From Ovis canadensis (lineage: Eukaryota > Chordata > Mammalia > Artiodactyla > Bovidae): DNA of 64,000 nt. The position numbers and the translations under genes were made by a program. Where the stretch lies: the NCBI RefSeq assembly GCF_042477335.2, contig NC_091255.1, forward strand, positions 27,630,501 through 27,694,500. Direction: 5' to 3'. Shown here one piece after another: positions 44,558 through 55,299 of this stretch (position 1 is its first letter; each line of letters begins with the position of its first letter). The notes beneath the pieces are model-generated. The model made no database searches. It worked only from the letters and a program-made list of their open reading frames with translations, and was not told the origin of the DNA.

Positions 44558-47120
44558 GCACAAGAGAAGACTCTACACATGGACATCACCAGATGGCCAA
44601 CACTGAAATCAGATTGACTATATTCTTTGCAACCAAAGATGGAGAAGCTCTATACAGTCAGCAAAAACAAGACCGGGAGCGGACTGTGGCTCAGATCATG
44701 AACTCCTTATTGCCAAATTCAGACTTAAATTCAAGAAAGTGGGAAAAACCACTAAACCATTTAGGTATGACCTAAATCAAATCCCTTATGATCATACAAT
44801 GGAAATGAGAAATAGATTTAAGGGACTAGATCTGATAGACTGGAGAAGGCAATGACACCCCACTCCAGTCCTCTTGCCTGGAAAATCCCATGGACAGGGG
44901 AGCCTGGAAGGCTGCAGTCCATGGGGTCGCAAACAGTCGGACAAGACTGAGCGACTTCACTTTCACTTTTCACTTTCATGCATTGGAGAAGGAAATGGCA
45001 ACCCACTCCAGTGTTCTTGCCTGGAGAATCCCCAGGACGGGGGAGCCTGGTGGGCTGCCGTCTATGGGGTCGCACAGAGTCGGACACGACTGAAGGGACT
45101 TAGCAGCAGCAGCAGCAGCAGCAGTAGCAGCAGCAGATCTGGTCGACAGAGGGCCTATGAACTATGGATGGAGGTTCCTGACATTGTACAGGAGACAGGC
45201 ATCAAGACCATCCCCAAGGGGGGAAAAATGCAAAAAAGCAAAATGGTTGTCAGAGGAGGCCTTAAAATAGCTGTGAAAAGAAGAGAAGTGAAAAGCAAAG
45301 GAGAAAAAGAAAGATAGTCTCATTTGAATGCAGAGTTCCAAAGAATAGCAAGGAGAGATAAGAAAGCCTTACTCAGCAATCAGTGCAAAGAAATAGAGGA
45401 AAACAATAGAATGGGAAAGACTAGAGATCTCTTCAAGAAAGTTAGAGATACCAAGGGAACATTTCATGCAAAGATGGGCTCAATAAAGGACAGAAATTGT
45501 ATGGACCAACAGAAGCAGAAGATATTAAGAAGAGGTGGCAAGAATACAAAGAACAGTACAAAAAAGATCTTCACGACCCAGTTAATCACGATGGTGTGAT
45601 CACTCACCTAGAGTCAGACATCCTGTGAAGTCAAGTGGGCCTTAAGAAGCCTCATTACAAACAAAGCTAGTGGAGGTAATGGAATTCCAGTTGAGCTACT
45701 TCAAATCCTAGAAGATGGTGCTGTGAAAGTGCTGTACTCAATATGTCAGCAAATTTGGAAAACTCAGCAGTGGCCACAGGACCAGAAAAGGTCAGTTTTC
45801 ATTCCAATCCCAAAGAAAGGAAATGCCAAAGAATGCTCAAACTACTGCACAATTGCACTCATCTCACACGCTAGTAAAGTAATGCTCAAAATTCTCCAAG
45901 CCAGGCTTTGGCAATATGTGAACTGTGAACTTCCTGATGTTCAAGCTGGTTTTAGAAAAGGCAGAGGAACCAGAGATCAAATTGCCAACATCCACTGGAT
46001 CATGGAAGAAGCAAGAGAGTTCCAGAAAAACATCTATTTCTGCTTTATTGACCATGCCAAAGCCTTTGACTCTGTGGGTCACAATAAACTGGAAAATTCT
46101 GGGAATACCAGACCACCTGACCTGCCTCTTGAAACACCCGTATGCAGGTCAGAAAGCAACAGTTAGAACTGGACATGAAACAACAGACTGGTTCCAAATA
46201 GAAAAGGAGTACATCAAGGCTGTATATTGTCACCCTGATTATTTAACTTATAATATGCAGAGTACATCATGAGAAATGATGGGCTGAATGAAGCACAAAC
46301 TGGAATCAGGATTGCCAGGGGAAATATCAATAACCTCAGATATGAAAATGATACCAGTCTTATGTCAGAAACTGAAGAAGAACTAAAGAGCCTCTTGATG
46401 AAAGTGAAAGAGGAGAGTGAAAAAGTTGGCTTAAAGCTCAACATTCAGAAAACGAAGATCATGGCATCTGGTCCTATCACTTCATGGAAAATAGATGGGG
46501 AAACAGTGGAAACACGGCTGACTTTATTTTTTGGAGCTCCAAAATCACTGCAAATGGTGACTGCAGCCATGAAATTAAAAGACACTTGCTCCTTGGAAGG
46601 AAAGTTATGACCAACATAGACAGCATATTCAAAAGCAGAGACATTACTTTGCCAACAAAGGTCAGTCTGGTCAAGGCTATGGTTTTTCCAGTGGTCATGT
46701 ATGGATGGGAGAGTTGGACTACAAAGGAAGCTGAGTGCTGAAGAACTGATGCTTTTGAACTGTAGTGTTGGAGAAGACTTTTGAGAGTCCCTTGGACTGC
46801 AAGGAGATCCAACCAGTTTATCCTAAAGGAGATCAGTCCTGGATGTTCATTGGATGGACTGATGCTGAAGCTGAAGCTCCAATACTTTGGCCACCTGATT
46901 CAAAGAACTGACTCATTGGAAAAGTCCCTGATGCTGGGAAAAGTTGAAGGTGGGAGGAGAAGGGGACGACACAGCATGAGATGGTTGGATGGCATCACTG
47001 ACTCTCTGGACATGAGTTTGGGCAAGCTCTGGGAGTTGGTGATGGACAGGGAGGCCTGGCATGCTGCAATCCATGGGGTTGCAAAGAGTCTGACCGACTG
47101 AGCAACTGAACTGAACTGAA
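44558..47120 (+). mobile_element. BovB (RTE) LINE, 5'-truncated
   Basis: Begins in the ORF (AGAAGACTCTACACATGGAC) and runs to the 3' tail ACTGAACTGAACTGAA. Reading pieces show reverse-transcriptase blocks: VFIPIPKKGNAKECSNYCTI, QAGFRKGRGTRDQIANIHW, FIDHAKAFDSV (family form FIDYAKAFD), and WESWTTKEAEC with [20 protein letters not shown] at the C-terminal side. Several frameshifts and stops separate the parts. A dimeric Bov-A2 SINE interrupts it at 44841-45135. Confidence 0.92.
44841..45135 (+). repeat. Bov-A2 dimeric SINE with (AGC)n tail, inside BovB
   Basis: Two units joined by TTTCACTTTTCACTTTCATG, ending TGAAGGGACTTAGC and an AGC repeat (45102-45135, one AGT). Flanked by imperfect copies of AGATCTGATAGAC (left, 44827) and AGATCTGGTCGAC (right, 45136), the target duplication in BovB. 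Confidence 0.9.
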
Positions 47121-47525
47121 GAGTCCTCCTCAAAGGACCCTGCCCCTCTGCCTGACTGTGAAACTAAAGTGCCTTTGTTCAACTCATAGAGAGATAATCT
47201 GACCCTGCCCACCTGTGAATGGCTTCAAAGAAAAGAAGAGATTTACACAGCTTTTCCAAAGTCTGGCCCTTCCCAGAGATATTTTGCAAGGCTAATGGCC
47301 TTTTTATTTACTCCCTCAGTGCCTCTCTCTTTCTATTCTACCTTTTGACTTTGGAACCTCACAGTTTTCTCTCCGATTCTTAAAAGAACCTGGCATCCAG
47401 ACCCCTACAAGATGGTCATTTGGAGACATTAGTCAACCATCTTCTCAGTCAGCTAGCTTCCTGAATAAATTCCTATTGTTACCAAGTCCAAGTTTGTTCT
47501 GTTTGCACTTGACCGATCAATGAAT
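47121..47525 (+). mobile_element. LTR-like element, forward copy of an inverted pair
   Basis: Contains GAACCTGGCATCCAGACCCC, TCAGTCAGCTAGCTTCCTGA, AATAAATTCCTATTGTTACC (polyadenylation signal) and a GTTTGTTCTGTTTGC GT-rich end, the layout of a retroviral R/U5. The reverse complement of most of it follows at once at 47540-47845. Confidence 0.65.
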
Positions 47526-47539
47526 TGGAGATGAGGTAT

Positions 47540-47845
47540 TGACTCAAGGAATATGACTTTGTTTGGAGAGCTGGCTGACTGAAGAAGATGGCAGATTAAT
47601 GTCTCAAAATAACCATCTTATTGGGGTCTGGATGCTAGGTTCTTTAATAGATCAGGGGTGGGGGTGGGAGGAAACAAAGCAAAAAGACCATTAACTTTGC
47701 AAATATCTCCTAGAATGGCAAGCCTCAGGCAGGGAATGTGTTAATTTCTTCCTTCCTGCCATCTTCTACAGGTAGACAGGGTTCTGAACAAAGGCTCTTT
47801 TAGTTTAACAGTATGGCAGAGGGGTAGGGTTCTCCAAGGCAGTCT
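47540..47845 (-). mobile_element. LTR-like element, reverse copy of an inverted pair
   Basis: Its reverse complement follows the forward copy through several blocks: GAGCTGGCTGACTGAAGAAG, ACCATCTTATTGGGGTCTGG, AAAAAGACCATTAACTTTGC and CAAAGGCTCTTTTAGTTTAA. It is clearly diverged (roughly three quarters identical by eye), so old. Confidence 0.6.
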
Positions 47846-47849
47846 ATAA

Positions 47850-48420
47850 GATTATGACAAAAGCGATGTAAAACAAGTTAAAGAAACAGTTCCAACATGG
47901 AGTCAGAATTGGCTTTTCCCTGCAACAGTATTCCTCCTGTCAACACACCTTGTCTCTCAGACTCATTGGCCAGTTGTGCAGCAGGCACAGCAAGCTTGGA
48001 CTTGGTAAGAAATTTGGTGCATCCAGGCAGGGGCCTTGCCTTTTGCTGGCTCCAGTCAGGGAATATTGGAGCAAGGCTCTAGCAGCTGCTGGGACCATTT
48101 GTCCTGAAGATCTTTCACTCAAGATTCCCTGAAGTGGCACCAGCTGCCCCAGCACTTGGCACTGAAGCAAGGAACTGACAAACGCAATGTTATTGGTAAG
48201 TCTGTGTGTCCTTTTGTGTTGTGAGTCAATATATTCCCCCCTCAGTTTGTGGAGAGAGGAATTGTTAGACTCTACTTGAGTTGGAAGCAGTTCACTGGGG
48301 AACGAGTTCTTGTGGGGATAATCCTACCCTTGTTGAAATTAGTTCATTTGTTTGTAGGGTAAATTTATTTGCCTGAGTTGGGAACTGGTTCATCTGTGTT
48401 GTGTGTCATTTTGTATTACC
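47850..48420 (+). mobile_element. degenerate endogenous-retrovirus-like sequence
   Basis: Non-coding. It includes AACATGGAGTCAGAATTGGC and a block (48240-48415, AGTTCACTGGGGAACGAGTT, TTTGTAGGGTAAATTTATTT) that recurs at 49728-49900. I take it as ERV-derived, with no identifiable protein frame. Confidence 0.4.
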
Positions 48421-48872
48421 TGTTATGCCCAGTGTCCGAGTCCCCAAAACTGAGAGAATAAGACATCCACAGCAATGCAAAAGCATAAAGGGGTTTATTG
48501 CTAGCTCGAGCTAGGGCTCAAGTCTCACCCAGCGCAGTGGAGTCTTGACGAGAGCCCTGAGCCCTGAATTACAGCAGTATTTATAGGTTTAGGACAAAGA
48601 CAGGGAGTTGACGGGGGCGGATTGGTTGCAAGGGTTCCTTAGCATCTACTAATTGGCTAGATTTTCACACGCGCGGGCTTTCTTAGGGGATTTTCAACCT
48701 CGTGCTGGTAGGCTTGAACCAGGCTACAGGGAGTATACTGATTGGTTGAGTCCTGGCGCCGGCAGAAGATGATCTCAGCTCCTCCTTGGCAATAACTCAG
48801 CCCCTCTGTAAAGGAGACTTAGGCCTACCTCGGCCCCCTGAAGCCTGTAATGGTGCCTGTTTGGTCCTAACA
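48421..48872 (-). mobile_element. solo LTR with 5-bp target duplication
   Basis: 452 bases, starting TGTTATG and ending CCTAACA, so the ends are TGTTA...TAACA inverted repeats. TTACC lies on both sides (48416-48420 and 48873-48877). Read on the minus strand it has three CCAAT boxes (ATTGG on + near 48622, 48653 and 48740), a TATAAATA box (+ 48577-48585) and AATAAA (+ 48494-48499), in the right order for U3-R-U5. No internal retroviral genes are present. Confidence 0.85.
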
Positions 48873-48984
48873 TTACCAATCGATGGATTAGATTTTGTAG
48901 CATAAGTTCCTCCAGTGTGCACTCTGGAAACATATTCCCCCCTCAATTTAGGCTTTTCCTCTACAAGACAATCCAATTTGATTG

Positions 48985-49505
48985 GGGTAGTAACCAACCT
49001 AGATAGCATACTGAAAAGCAAAGACATTACTTTGCCAACAAAGGTCCATCTAGTCAAGGCTATGGTTTTTCCAGTAGTCATGTATGGATGTGACAGTTGG
49101 ACTGTGAAGAAAGCTGAGCACCGAAGAATTGATGCTTTTGAACTGTGGTGTTGGAGAAGACTCTTGAGAGTCCCTTGGACTGCAAGGAGATCCAAGCAGT
49201 CCATTCTGAAGGAGATCAACCCTGGGATTTCTTTGGAAGGAATGATGGTAAAGCTGAAACGCCAATACTTTGGCCACCTCATGCAAAGAGTTGACTCATT
49301 GGAAAAGACTCTGATGCTGGGGAGGCATTGGGGGCAGCAGGAAAAGGGGATGACAGAGGATAAGATGGCTGGATGGCATCACCAACTTGATGGACATGAG
49401 TCTGAGTGAACTCTGGGAGGTGGTGATGGACAGAGAGGCCTGGCATGCTGCAATTCATGGGGTTGCAATGAGTCGGACATAACTGAGTGACTGAACTGAA
49501 CTGAA
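48985..49505 (+). mobile_element. BovB LINE, strongly 5'-truncated
   Basis: Starts about ACCAACCTAGATAGCATACT and ends GACTGAACTGAACTGAAC. It keeps the C-terminal frame ([40 protein letters not shown]). It is followed by the shared flank 49506-49697 and then another TGAACTGAACTGAAC tail. Confidence 0.88.
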
Positions 49506-49725
49506 CAGAACACAGATAATCCTGGCATGGGCACACAGAGCCCCACTTCACCCCCAACTTCACAGCTGAACAATTCAGCTCTGTCTGGGGGCAGGGATGC
49601 ACCCTCTCTTCCGCGTGTTTGTTCCTCATGGTCAGTTGCTTCTCCACCTGCCTGGGTGGTGATGACGACTGCCTCCTCGGCCTGAGTTTCCCCTCAGCGG
49701 CTGAGCTGAACTGAACTGAACTGAA
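49506..49725. repeat. shared flank plus second BovB-type tail
   Basis: Reverse complement of 33317-33500 (GTTCCTCATGGTCAGTTGCT, CACCTGCCTGGGTGGTGATG), ending at TTTCCCCTC. It is followed by GCTGAGCTGAACTGAACTGA, a BovB-like 3' repeat that the 33-kb copy lacks at that point. Confidence 0.75.
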
Positions 49726-49727
49726 CC

Positions 49728-49920
49728 TTGAAGAAGGGGAATTGTGGTTGGACTGTTTCTGAGTCGGAACCAGTTCATGGGGAAACTCGTTCTTGTGGGG
49801 GTAGGAACAGCCTAGTGGGAACTAGCTGATTTGTTTTGTAGGGTCAATTTATTTACCTGCTTTGAGAAATGGTTGATCTGTGCACCAATGATGGAATTTG
49901 TGCCATCTTTGTTGGAATGT
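49728..49920 (+). mobile_element. degenerate ERV-like block, second copy
   Basis: Repeats the block at 48240-48415 in the same orientation: AACCAGTTCATGGGGAAACT, CGTTCTTGTGGGGG, TTTGTAGGGTCAATTTATTT. The two copies are separated by the solo LTR and the truncated BovB. Confidence 0.45.
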
Positions 49921-50339
49921 CCCTATGTCTTTTGTGTTTTGGTGTTATCAAACTTTTAAAAACAGGGAGTATTTCATCTGTCCTGAAGGAAAGTTTTTTG
50001 AGGTATATATTAGATATGTTAAGATAAGGAGAGCAGTGGCCCCTTAATGGCTCACATGTATACAATCTTGAAGTTCGAAATGCTTTGCAAAGGAGAGGGA
50101 CACAATGATAATAAATGAAGAGTGCCAGAGGCTCCTTTGAGCTTGAGATGTCTGATTCTAATTTCCCTACAGGAGCCCCAGGTAACTTTGACAGTCAGAA
50201 GCCTCAGCTCCAGTTTGGGGTGCTCCCCCTATGAAGGAAAACTCTGGCCCTTTGGAGAAATCTCACAGGTCTAATGGGACTAGGAAGTCACATTGATGTG
50301 ATTTTCCAGTTTTGCCAGGAGGATTCATTTAGGCTGATT

Positions 50340-50482
50340 CTTTTTTTTTTTTTGGTGGGATGGGGAGTGGGTGGGGGTTGGTACGTGACGTGAGGGATCT
50401 TAGTTCTCCCACCAGGGATTAAAGCCTCACTCCCTGCAATGGAAGTCTGGAGTCTTAACCACTGGACCGTCAGGGAAGTCCC
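50340..50482 (-). repeat. Bov-tA SINE
   Basis: Poly-T, TTAGTTCTCCCACCAGGGAT, TCTTAACCACTGGACCGTCA and GGGAAGTCCC. Confidence 0.85.
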
Positions 50483-50689
50483 TAGACTGATTCTTTTTCA
50501 AGAAACAGGTCTGTTCCAGAAATAGAGCCTTGACCAGTGATATCTCCGAAAGACCCTGGGGGAGGTGTGGTGGGGAAACGCGGCAGGACCTAGAGATCAG
50601 AGTCCACTCTGAGCCCAGCAAGCACTTGTTCACCAAACATTTGCTTGTCTGTGAATCCCCTTCCTCTTCTATGAAGTCCCAAACCATAC

Positions 50690-50880
50690 CCTCAACATTC
50701 TCTTCTGTCTTTAGTTGCAGGTATTATTTAAGCTGAGGGCGTTGACCGTTTTGGTGGGCTAATTCTCTTGGGTGTCTCCCATATATATGTGTTAATAAAC
50801 TCTTGTTAGATTTATCTCCTGTTCATCTGCCTCATGTCAATTTAGTTCTTAAACTGGCCTGAAGAACATAGAAGGATACA
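50690..50880 (+). mobile_element. LTR 3' part (R/U5-like)
   Basis: TATTTAAGCTGAGGGCG, TTGGGTGTCTCCCATATATA, AATAAACTCTTGTTAGATTT and CTGCCTCATGTCAATTTAGT resemble the U3/R/U5 end of a class I (gamma-type) LTR. The left boundary was not found. Confidence 0.45.
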
Positions 50881-51837
50881 GGACAGTCTCTTCATTCCCC
50901 AACATCCGTGCTGTAACCTGTGTGGCTTTTGTCTCTGATTATGCATGGAGATGCTGGCAGTTCAGGAGTACCTGGGGGCCCTCATGTGGGCCTTTACTAC
51001 TCGCGGGAGTCCCTGCAGGCATTTCCTCAGCTGGTGGATGCAGCTCAGCAACAACCAGGAGGAAGCTTTGGTAAAACAGGGATTCTTACTCTCATATCTT
51101 GAGGGCCACACAGGACAGTGGCCAGTGTGGAGGGGGAGGGAGCAGAGAACTGGGCTTCTGGCTTTATTGGAGTCCTAGGGTGGGGTGGTGAAGAGAGAAC
51201 CAGGGGCAGGAAGAGACAGGTGGGGTCACTCACATGGTTATCTACGTTGCCCAAGGTTTTCTAGAAAGGAGAACTTGATGGGTGAGGCAGGCGTGGGGGC
51301 TTACCTTGAAGCTGGTATACAGCTGACAGTGTGTTCATGCAAAACGCGTGTTTGAAATAGAAGCTTTAGCAATCAAAAGCTTAATACTAGTCCCTTAGGA
51401 TCAGGCATGTTTACTGTGTTTCCAACAGTGCCAAAGGCCTCCTTTCTCCAAGACCTCGTCAATACTTGTCAATTTCTTGAGAGTGTGAGGTGGCCAACAC
51501 ATTGAGAATAGATCCTATGGTCTATAGGGCAGAGAATGGATAGCCTCAGACAAGTGTCTGCAACTTTGAGTAACAGAGCTCTGAGGGCTGCCTCTCACCT
51601 CCTTAAGACAAGAACCAGGCCCTGGGAAGGGATCTCAGTGACTGCACGGTGACGACAGGCTGCTGAGGTCAACTGTGCCAGGCACTGGGTTTTGGAGATG
51701 CCTCCCTACTGTCTCCATCCATCTGAAAATACACTGACCCTCACATTTGGCTGTTGCCTCTCTCTGTGGAGTGGGAGCAGAGACGTGGACTCTTCTTTTT
51801 GGGTTGGACTCACAGTGACTCAGTTGTGCTCATTTCA

Positions 51838-53411
51838 CAGGCCAGCAAGGGTATGCTCAAAATCCTTCAAGCTAGGCTTTAGCGGTACATGAACTGAGAT
51901 CTTCCAGAAGTACAAGCTGGGTTTAGAAAAGCCTGAGGAACCTGAGATCAAATTGCCAACATTTGTTGGATCATAGAGAAAGCAAGGAAATTCCAGAAGA
52001 AAACACCTACTTCTGCTTCACTGACTACACTACAGCCTTTGACTGTGTGGAACAAAACAAACTGGAAAATTCTTAAGGAGCACCAGATCACCTTGGGCTT
52101 CCCTGAAAGCTCAGTTGGTAAAGAATCTGCCAACAATGCAGGAGACCCCGGTTCGATTCCTGGGTCGGGAAGATCCGCTGGAAAAGGAATAGGCTCCCCA
52201 CTGCAGTATTCTAGGGCGTCCCTTATGGCTCAGCTGGTAAAGAATCTACCTGCAATGCGAGAGACCTGGGTTCGATCCCTGGGTTGGCAAGATCCCCTGA
52301 AGGGAAAGGTTACCCAGTCTAGTATTCTGGCCTGGAGAATTCCATGGACTGTATAATCCATGGGGTAGTAAAGAGTCCAACACGTGTGAGCAACTTTCAT
52401 TTACTTACTCACCAGACCAACTTACCTTTCTCCCGAAACCCTGTATGAGGGTCAAGAAGCCACAGTTAGAACTGGACATGGAACAACTGACCTGCTGAAA
52501 ATTGGGAAAGGAGTATGACAAGGCTGTCTGCTGTCAGCCTGCTTATTTAACTTTATGCAAAGTACATTATGAGAAAAGCCAGGCTGGATGAGCTATAATC
52601 TGGAGTCAAGATTGCTGGGAGAAATATCAACAACCTCAGAAAGGCAGATGGTACCACTCTAATGGCAAGAACGTGAAGAGGAACTAAAGAGCCTCTTGTT
52701 GAAAGTGAATGAAGAGAGTGAAAAAGATGGCTTAAAATCCAACATAAAAAAAACTTAAGATCATGGTCTCTGGTCCCATCACTTCATGGCAAATAGAATG
52801 TGAAAATGAAAACAGTGAGAGATTTCATTTTCTTGGGATCCAAAATCACTGCAGGTGGTGACTGCAGCTATGAAGTTAAAAGACTCTTGCTCCTTGGAAG
52901 GAAAGCTATGAAAAACCCAGATGGCATTTTAAAAAGCAGAGACACCACTTTGCCAAAAAAGATTCATAGTCAAAGCTATGGTCTTTCCAGTAGTTATGTA
53001 TAGCTGTGAATGTTGGACCATAAAGAAGATTGATGCCGGAGAATTGATGCTTTTGAATTGTGATGCTTGAGCAGACTCTTTGAGAGTCCCTTGGACAGCA
53101 AGGGGATCAAACCAATCAAACCCAAAGGAAATCAACCTGGGATATGCATTGGAAGAACTTGTGCTGAGGCTGAAGCTCCAGTACTTTGGCCACCTGATGT
53201 GAAGAGCCGATTCATTGGAAAAGACCCTGATGCTGGGAAAGATTGGAGGTAGGAGGAGAAGGGGACAGCAGAGGATGAGATGGTTAGATTGTGTCACCAA
53301 CTCAATAGACATGAATTTGAGCAAACTCCAGGAGATAGTGTAGGACAGAGGAGCCTGGCACGCTGCAGTCCACGGAGTTGCAGAGGCAGACACGACTTGA
53401 CGACTGACGAC
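51838..53411 (+). mobile_element. BovB LINE, 5'-truncated, old
   Basis: Starts within the reverse transcriptase (TATGCTCAAAATCCTTCAAG) and ends CACGACTTGACGACTGACGA. It is riddled with stops; the clearest piece, 52800-53003, reads DFIFLGSKITAGGDCSYEVK. SINEs interrupt it at 52095-52409. It is more diverged than the other BovB copies. Confidence 0.88.
52095..52409 (+). repeat. two Bov-A-type SINE heads in tandem, inside BovB
   Basis: GGGCTTCCCTGAAAGCTCAG starts the first, CGTCCCTTATGGCTCAGCTG (52217) the second, and each has its own GGTTCGATTCCTGGGTCGG or GGTTCGATCCCTGGGTTGG B-box. Flanked by CACCAGATCACCTT (52081) and CACCAGACCAACTT (52410), an imperfect 14-base target duplication. Confidence 0.85.
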
Positions 53412-53519
53412 AGCTTCCAAGTTGTCTGGTGATGCCAAAGTGTGTTTACTGGAACTCTAGCTGTCTCTGTGTCTCCCTGGGCTCTGAGAATTAAAACAAA
53501 ACAAAACAGTATTTAATTG

Positions 53520-53950
53520 AATTATGGTTCAGGTAAACACATAGACCCTAGTCTGTTGGATGAGTTTTTATGTTGTAAACAGCTGTGTGACCATCACCTG
53601 GGTCAAGCGCCAGGACATTTCCAGCACCCAGATGATTCCTCCGGGTTCCTCCCAGTTGGGCCCGCATGGGTCATCGCTTTTCTGACCCATTGTTGGATTT
53701 TATCTAATAAAAGACTCCAGCCTGTGCTCACTCGTGCCTGGCTCCTGTGCACAGCGGTGAGTGTCTCTGATGATCGTGCCTATATCTTTGGCCCCTTTTT
53801 ATTGCCAAGGGCTAGTCCATTGTGGTCACATCATCGTTCATGTTTCCTTTCTGTGGCTCGTGGACAGCGTGATTCCAGTGTGGGGCTACGGTGAGTGAGG
53901 CTGTCATGCATGCATGCATATGTTTTCATCTCTCCTGGGTAAACATCTAG
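53520..53950 (-). repeat. ancient L1 3' remnant
   Basis: Degenerate match to reverse L1: GTGTGACCATCACCTGGGTC, TATGTTTTCATCTCTCCTGG and GTAAACATCTAGAA resemble the conserved L1 3' region. Confidence 0.4.
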
Positions 53951-54844
53951 AATCAGAGGAGCCTGGACACAGTAGAGGCAGAAGACCCACCAAGTTTCCG
54001 ACACTCTTGCATTTTACACTCCAACCTGCACTGAATGAGAGTTCAGTGATCTTTATCCCAGAAGATGAGGAAATGGTCCCTGTGTTCCTGGTGTCAAACA
54101 GGATTGCAAAGCATTTCCCCTTCTTTTCCTCCTTTCTGCTTCAACTGCGCCATCAGCCCCTTAAATCCAGGAACATTGTGGTTGATCTAGAAATGTAGTG
54201 GGGACAGAGGGTGGACAGAGGAGGCATGTGTGCTCAATCTATGGGAACATCTCAAATAAGTCAGTCTTTGCAAATTCTGCAGCACTGAGGCAAGCCCAAG
54301 ATTAGAGAGAGGTGCAGACAGGTTCTCAGCCCCAGGGCACCTGCACCACACTCAGTACCTATAGTCCCCTCAGCTGCTTGTCCTGGCTGAACACGGGGTC
54401 CTGTCTCTAGCACACGGTGGGGGACTATTTCATCTCTGCTAAATCTGTTGTTGCTGTGTGTTTCCTCCCCAAACCCCTTTCCGACAAAAGCTGATCGTGA
54501 GTCTCTGTTTCAGTCAAACATTTCCATCAACAAGGTACTGGAACCAATTAAAGACAGTTTTCAATATATTGCCTCCAACGCAAAGTCACTTGGAATATTC
54601 TATTATGTCTGAGATGTCTCTGCTCCCCATTTTAAAGCCCAGAATCAAGAGAGAAAAGAGAGAGAAATTCACAGAGATGAGGGGTCAGAATTTCCCGGGG
54701 GATCATTATGTACAAGGATAAGGGAACCTCCACCACCGGGTTTTCTATTTTCAAAACATTTCTTTTTACATGATTATGCTTTTAGGTGAGAAGAGGAATT
54801 TTAAAGGGGAGGAATACCTTTTGAAGAAGTAGAATAGCATTATA

Positions 54845-54960
54845 TGGCTCAAGCTGCCGCTAGTGAGCTGTGTGACCTTGGATATGACCTGTAGATTCTC
54901 TGAGCCTTAGTTTTCCGGTCTGCAAAATGGGTATAACTAGGCCTTCCTGCAGCACTGCCA
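54845..54960 (-). repeat. MIR SINE
   Basis: GTGAGCTGTGTGACCTTGGA, CTGAGCCTTAGTTTTCCGGT and CTGCAAAATGGGTATAACTA. Confidence 0.75.
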
Positions 54961-55299
54961 CCCCATGCCCAGGCAGCACCCCATCACATACACTGTTGTC
55001 TGGATATGACACAGCCACACGCTCAGGGGCAGTGTCTTCCAGAAGCTGTGCACGTGGTGAGAATGTCTGAGCCTACGTGAACTATTCTGACTTGGGCTGG
55101 AGGGAAGGAGGAGAGCAGAGGGGAGAAGGCCCTGGAGAGGAGCACCCACTTCTGTCCTCCGTCTTCCTCCCTACCTTTCTCCCTTCCTCTAAACTGACTT
55201 TCTCCTCCTCCTGGCTCCTCCCCATTGCATAACAAGTAAACTGCATTGAATTCTGTATCTTGGTGAGTCATTCCTGTTGCAGAGGTCTACCTGGACAGC

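Larger units (their letters stand above)
30376..55282. other. intergenic region between KSR1 and the galectin gene
   Basis: About 25 kb with no host gene that I can support. More than half is L1, BovB, SINE and LTR sequence listed separately. The stretches 32.75-33.3, 34.4-34.64, 50.8-51.84 and 53.95-54.84 kb hold nothing that I recognise. Confidence 0.8.

Noticed and set aside
45000..45320. Frame encoding a poly-serine run (LSSSSSSSSSS)
   Set aside because: It is the AGC-repeat tail of a Bov-A2 SINE running into BovB sequence, not a protein gene.
45723..46741. Reverse-transcriptase-like frames as a functional host or viral gene
   Set aside because: They match the BovB LINE and are broken by frameshifts; no intact endonuclease-plus-RT frame exists.
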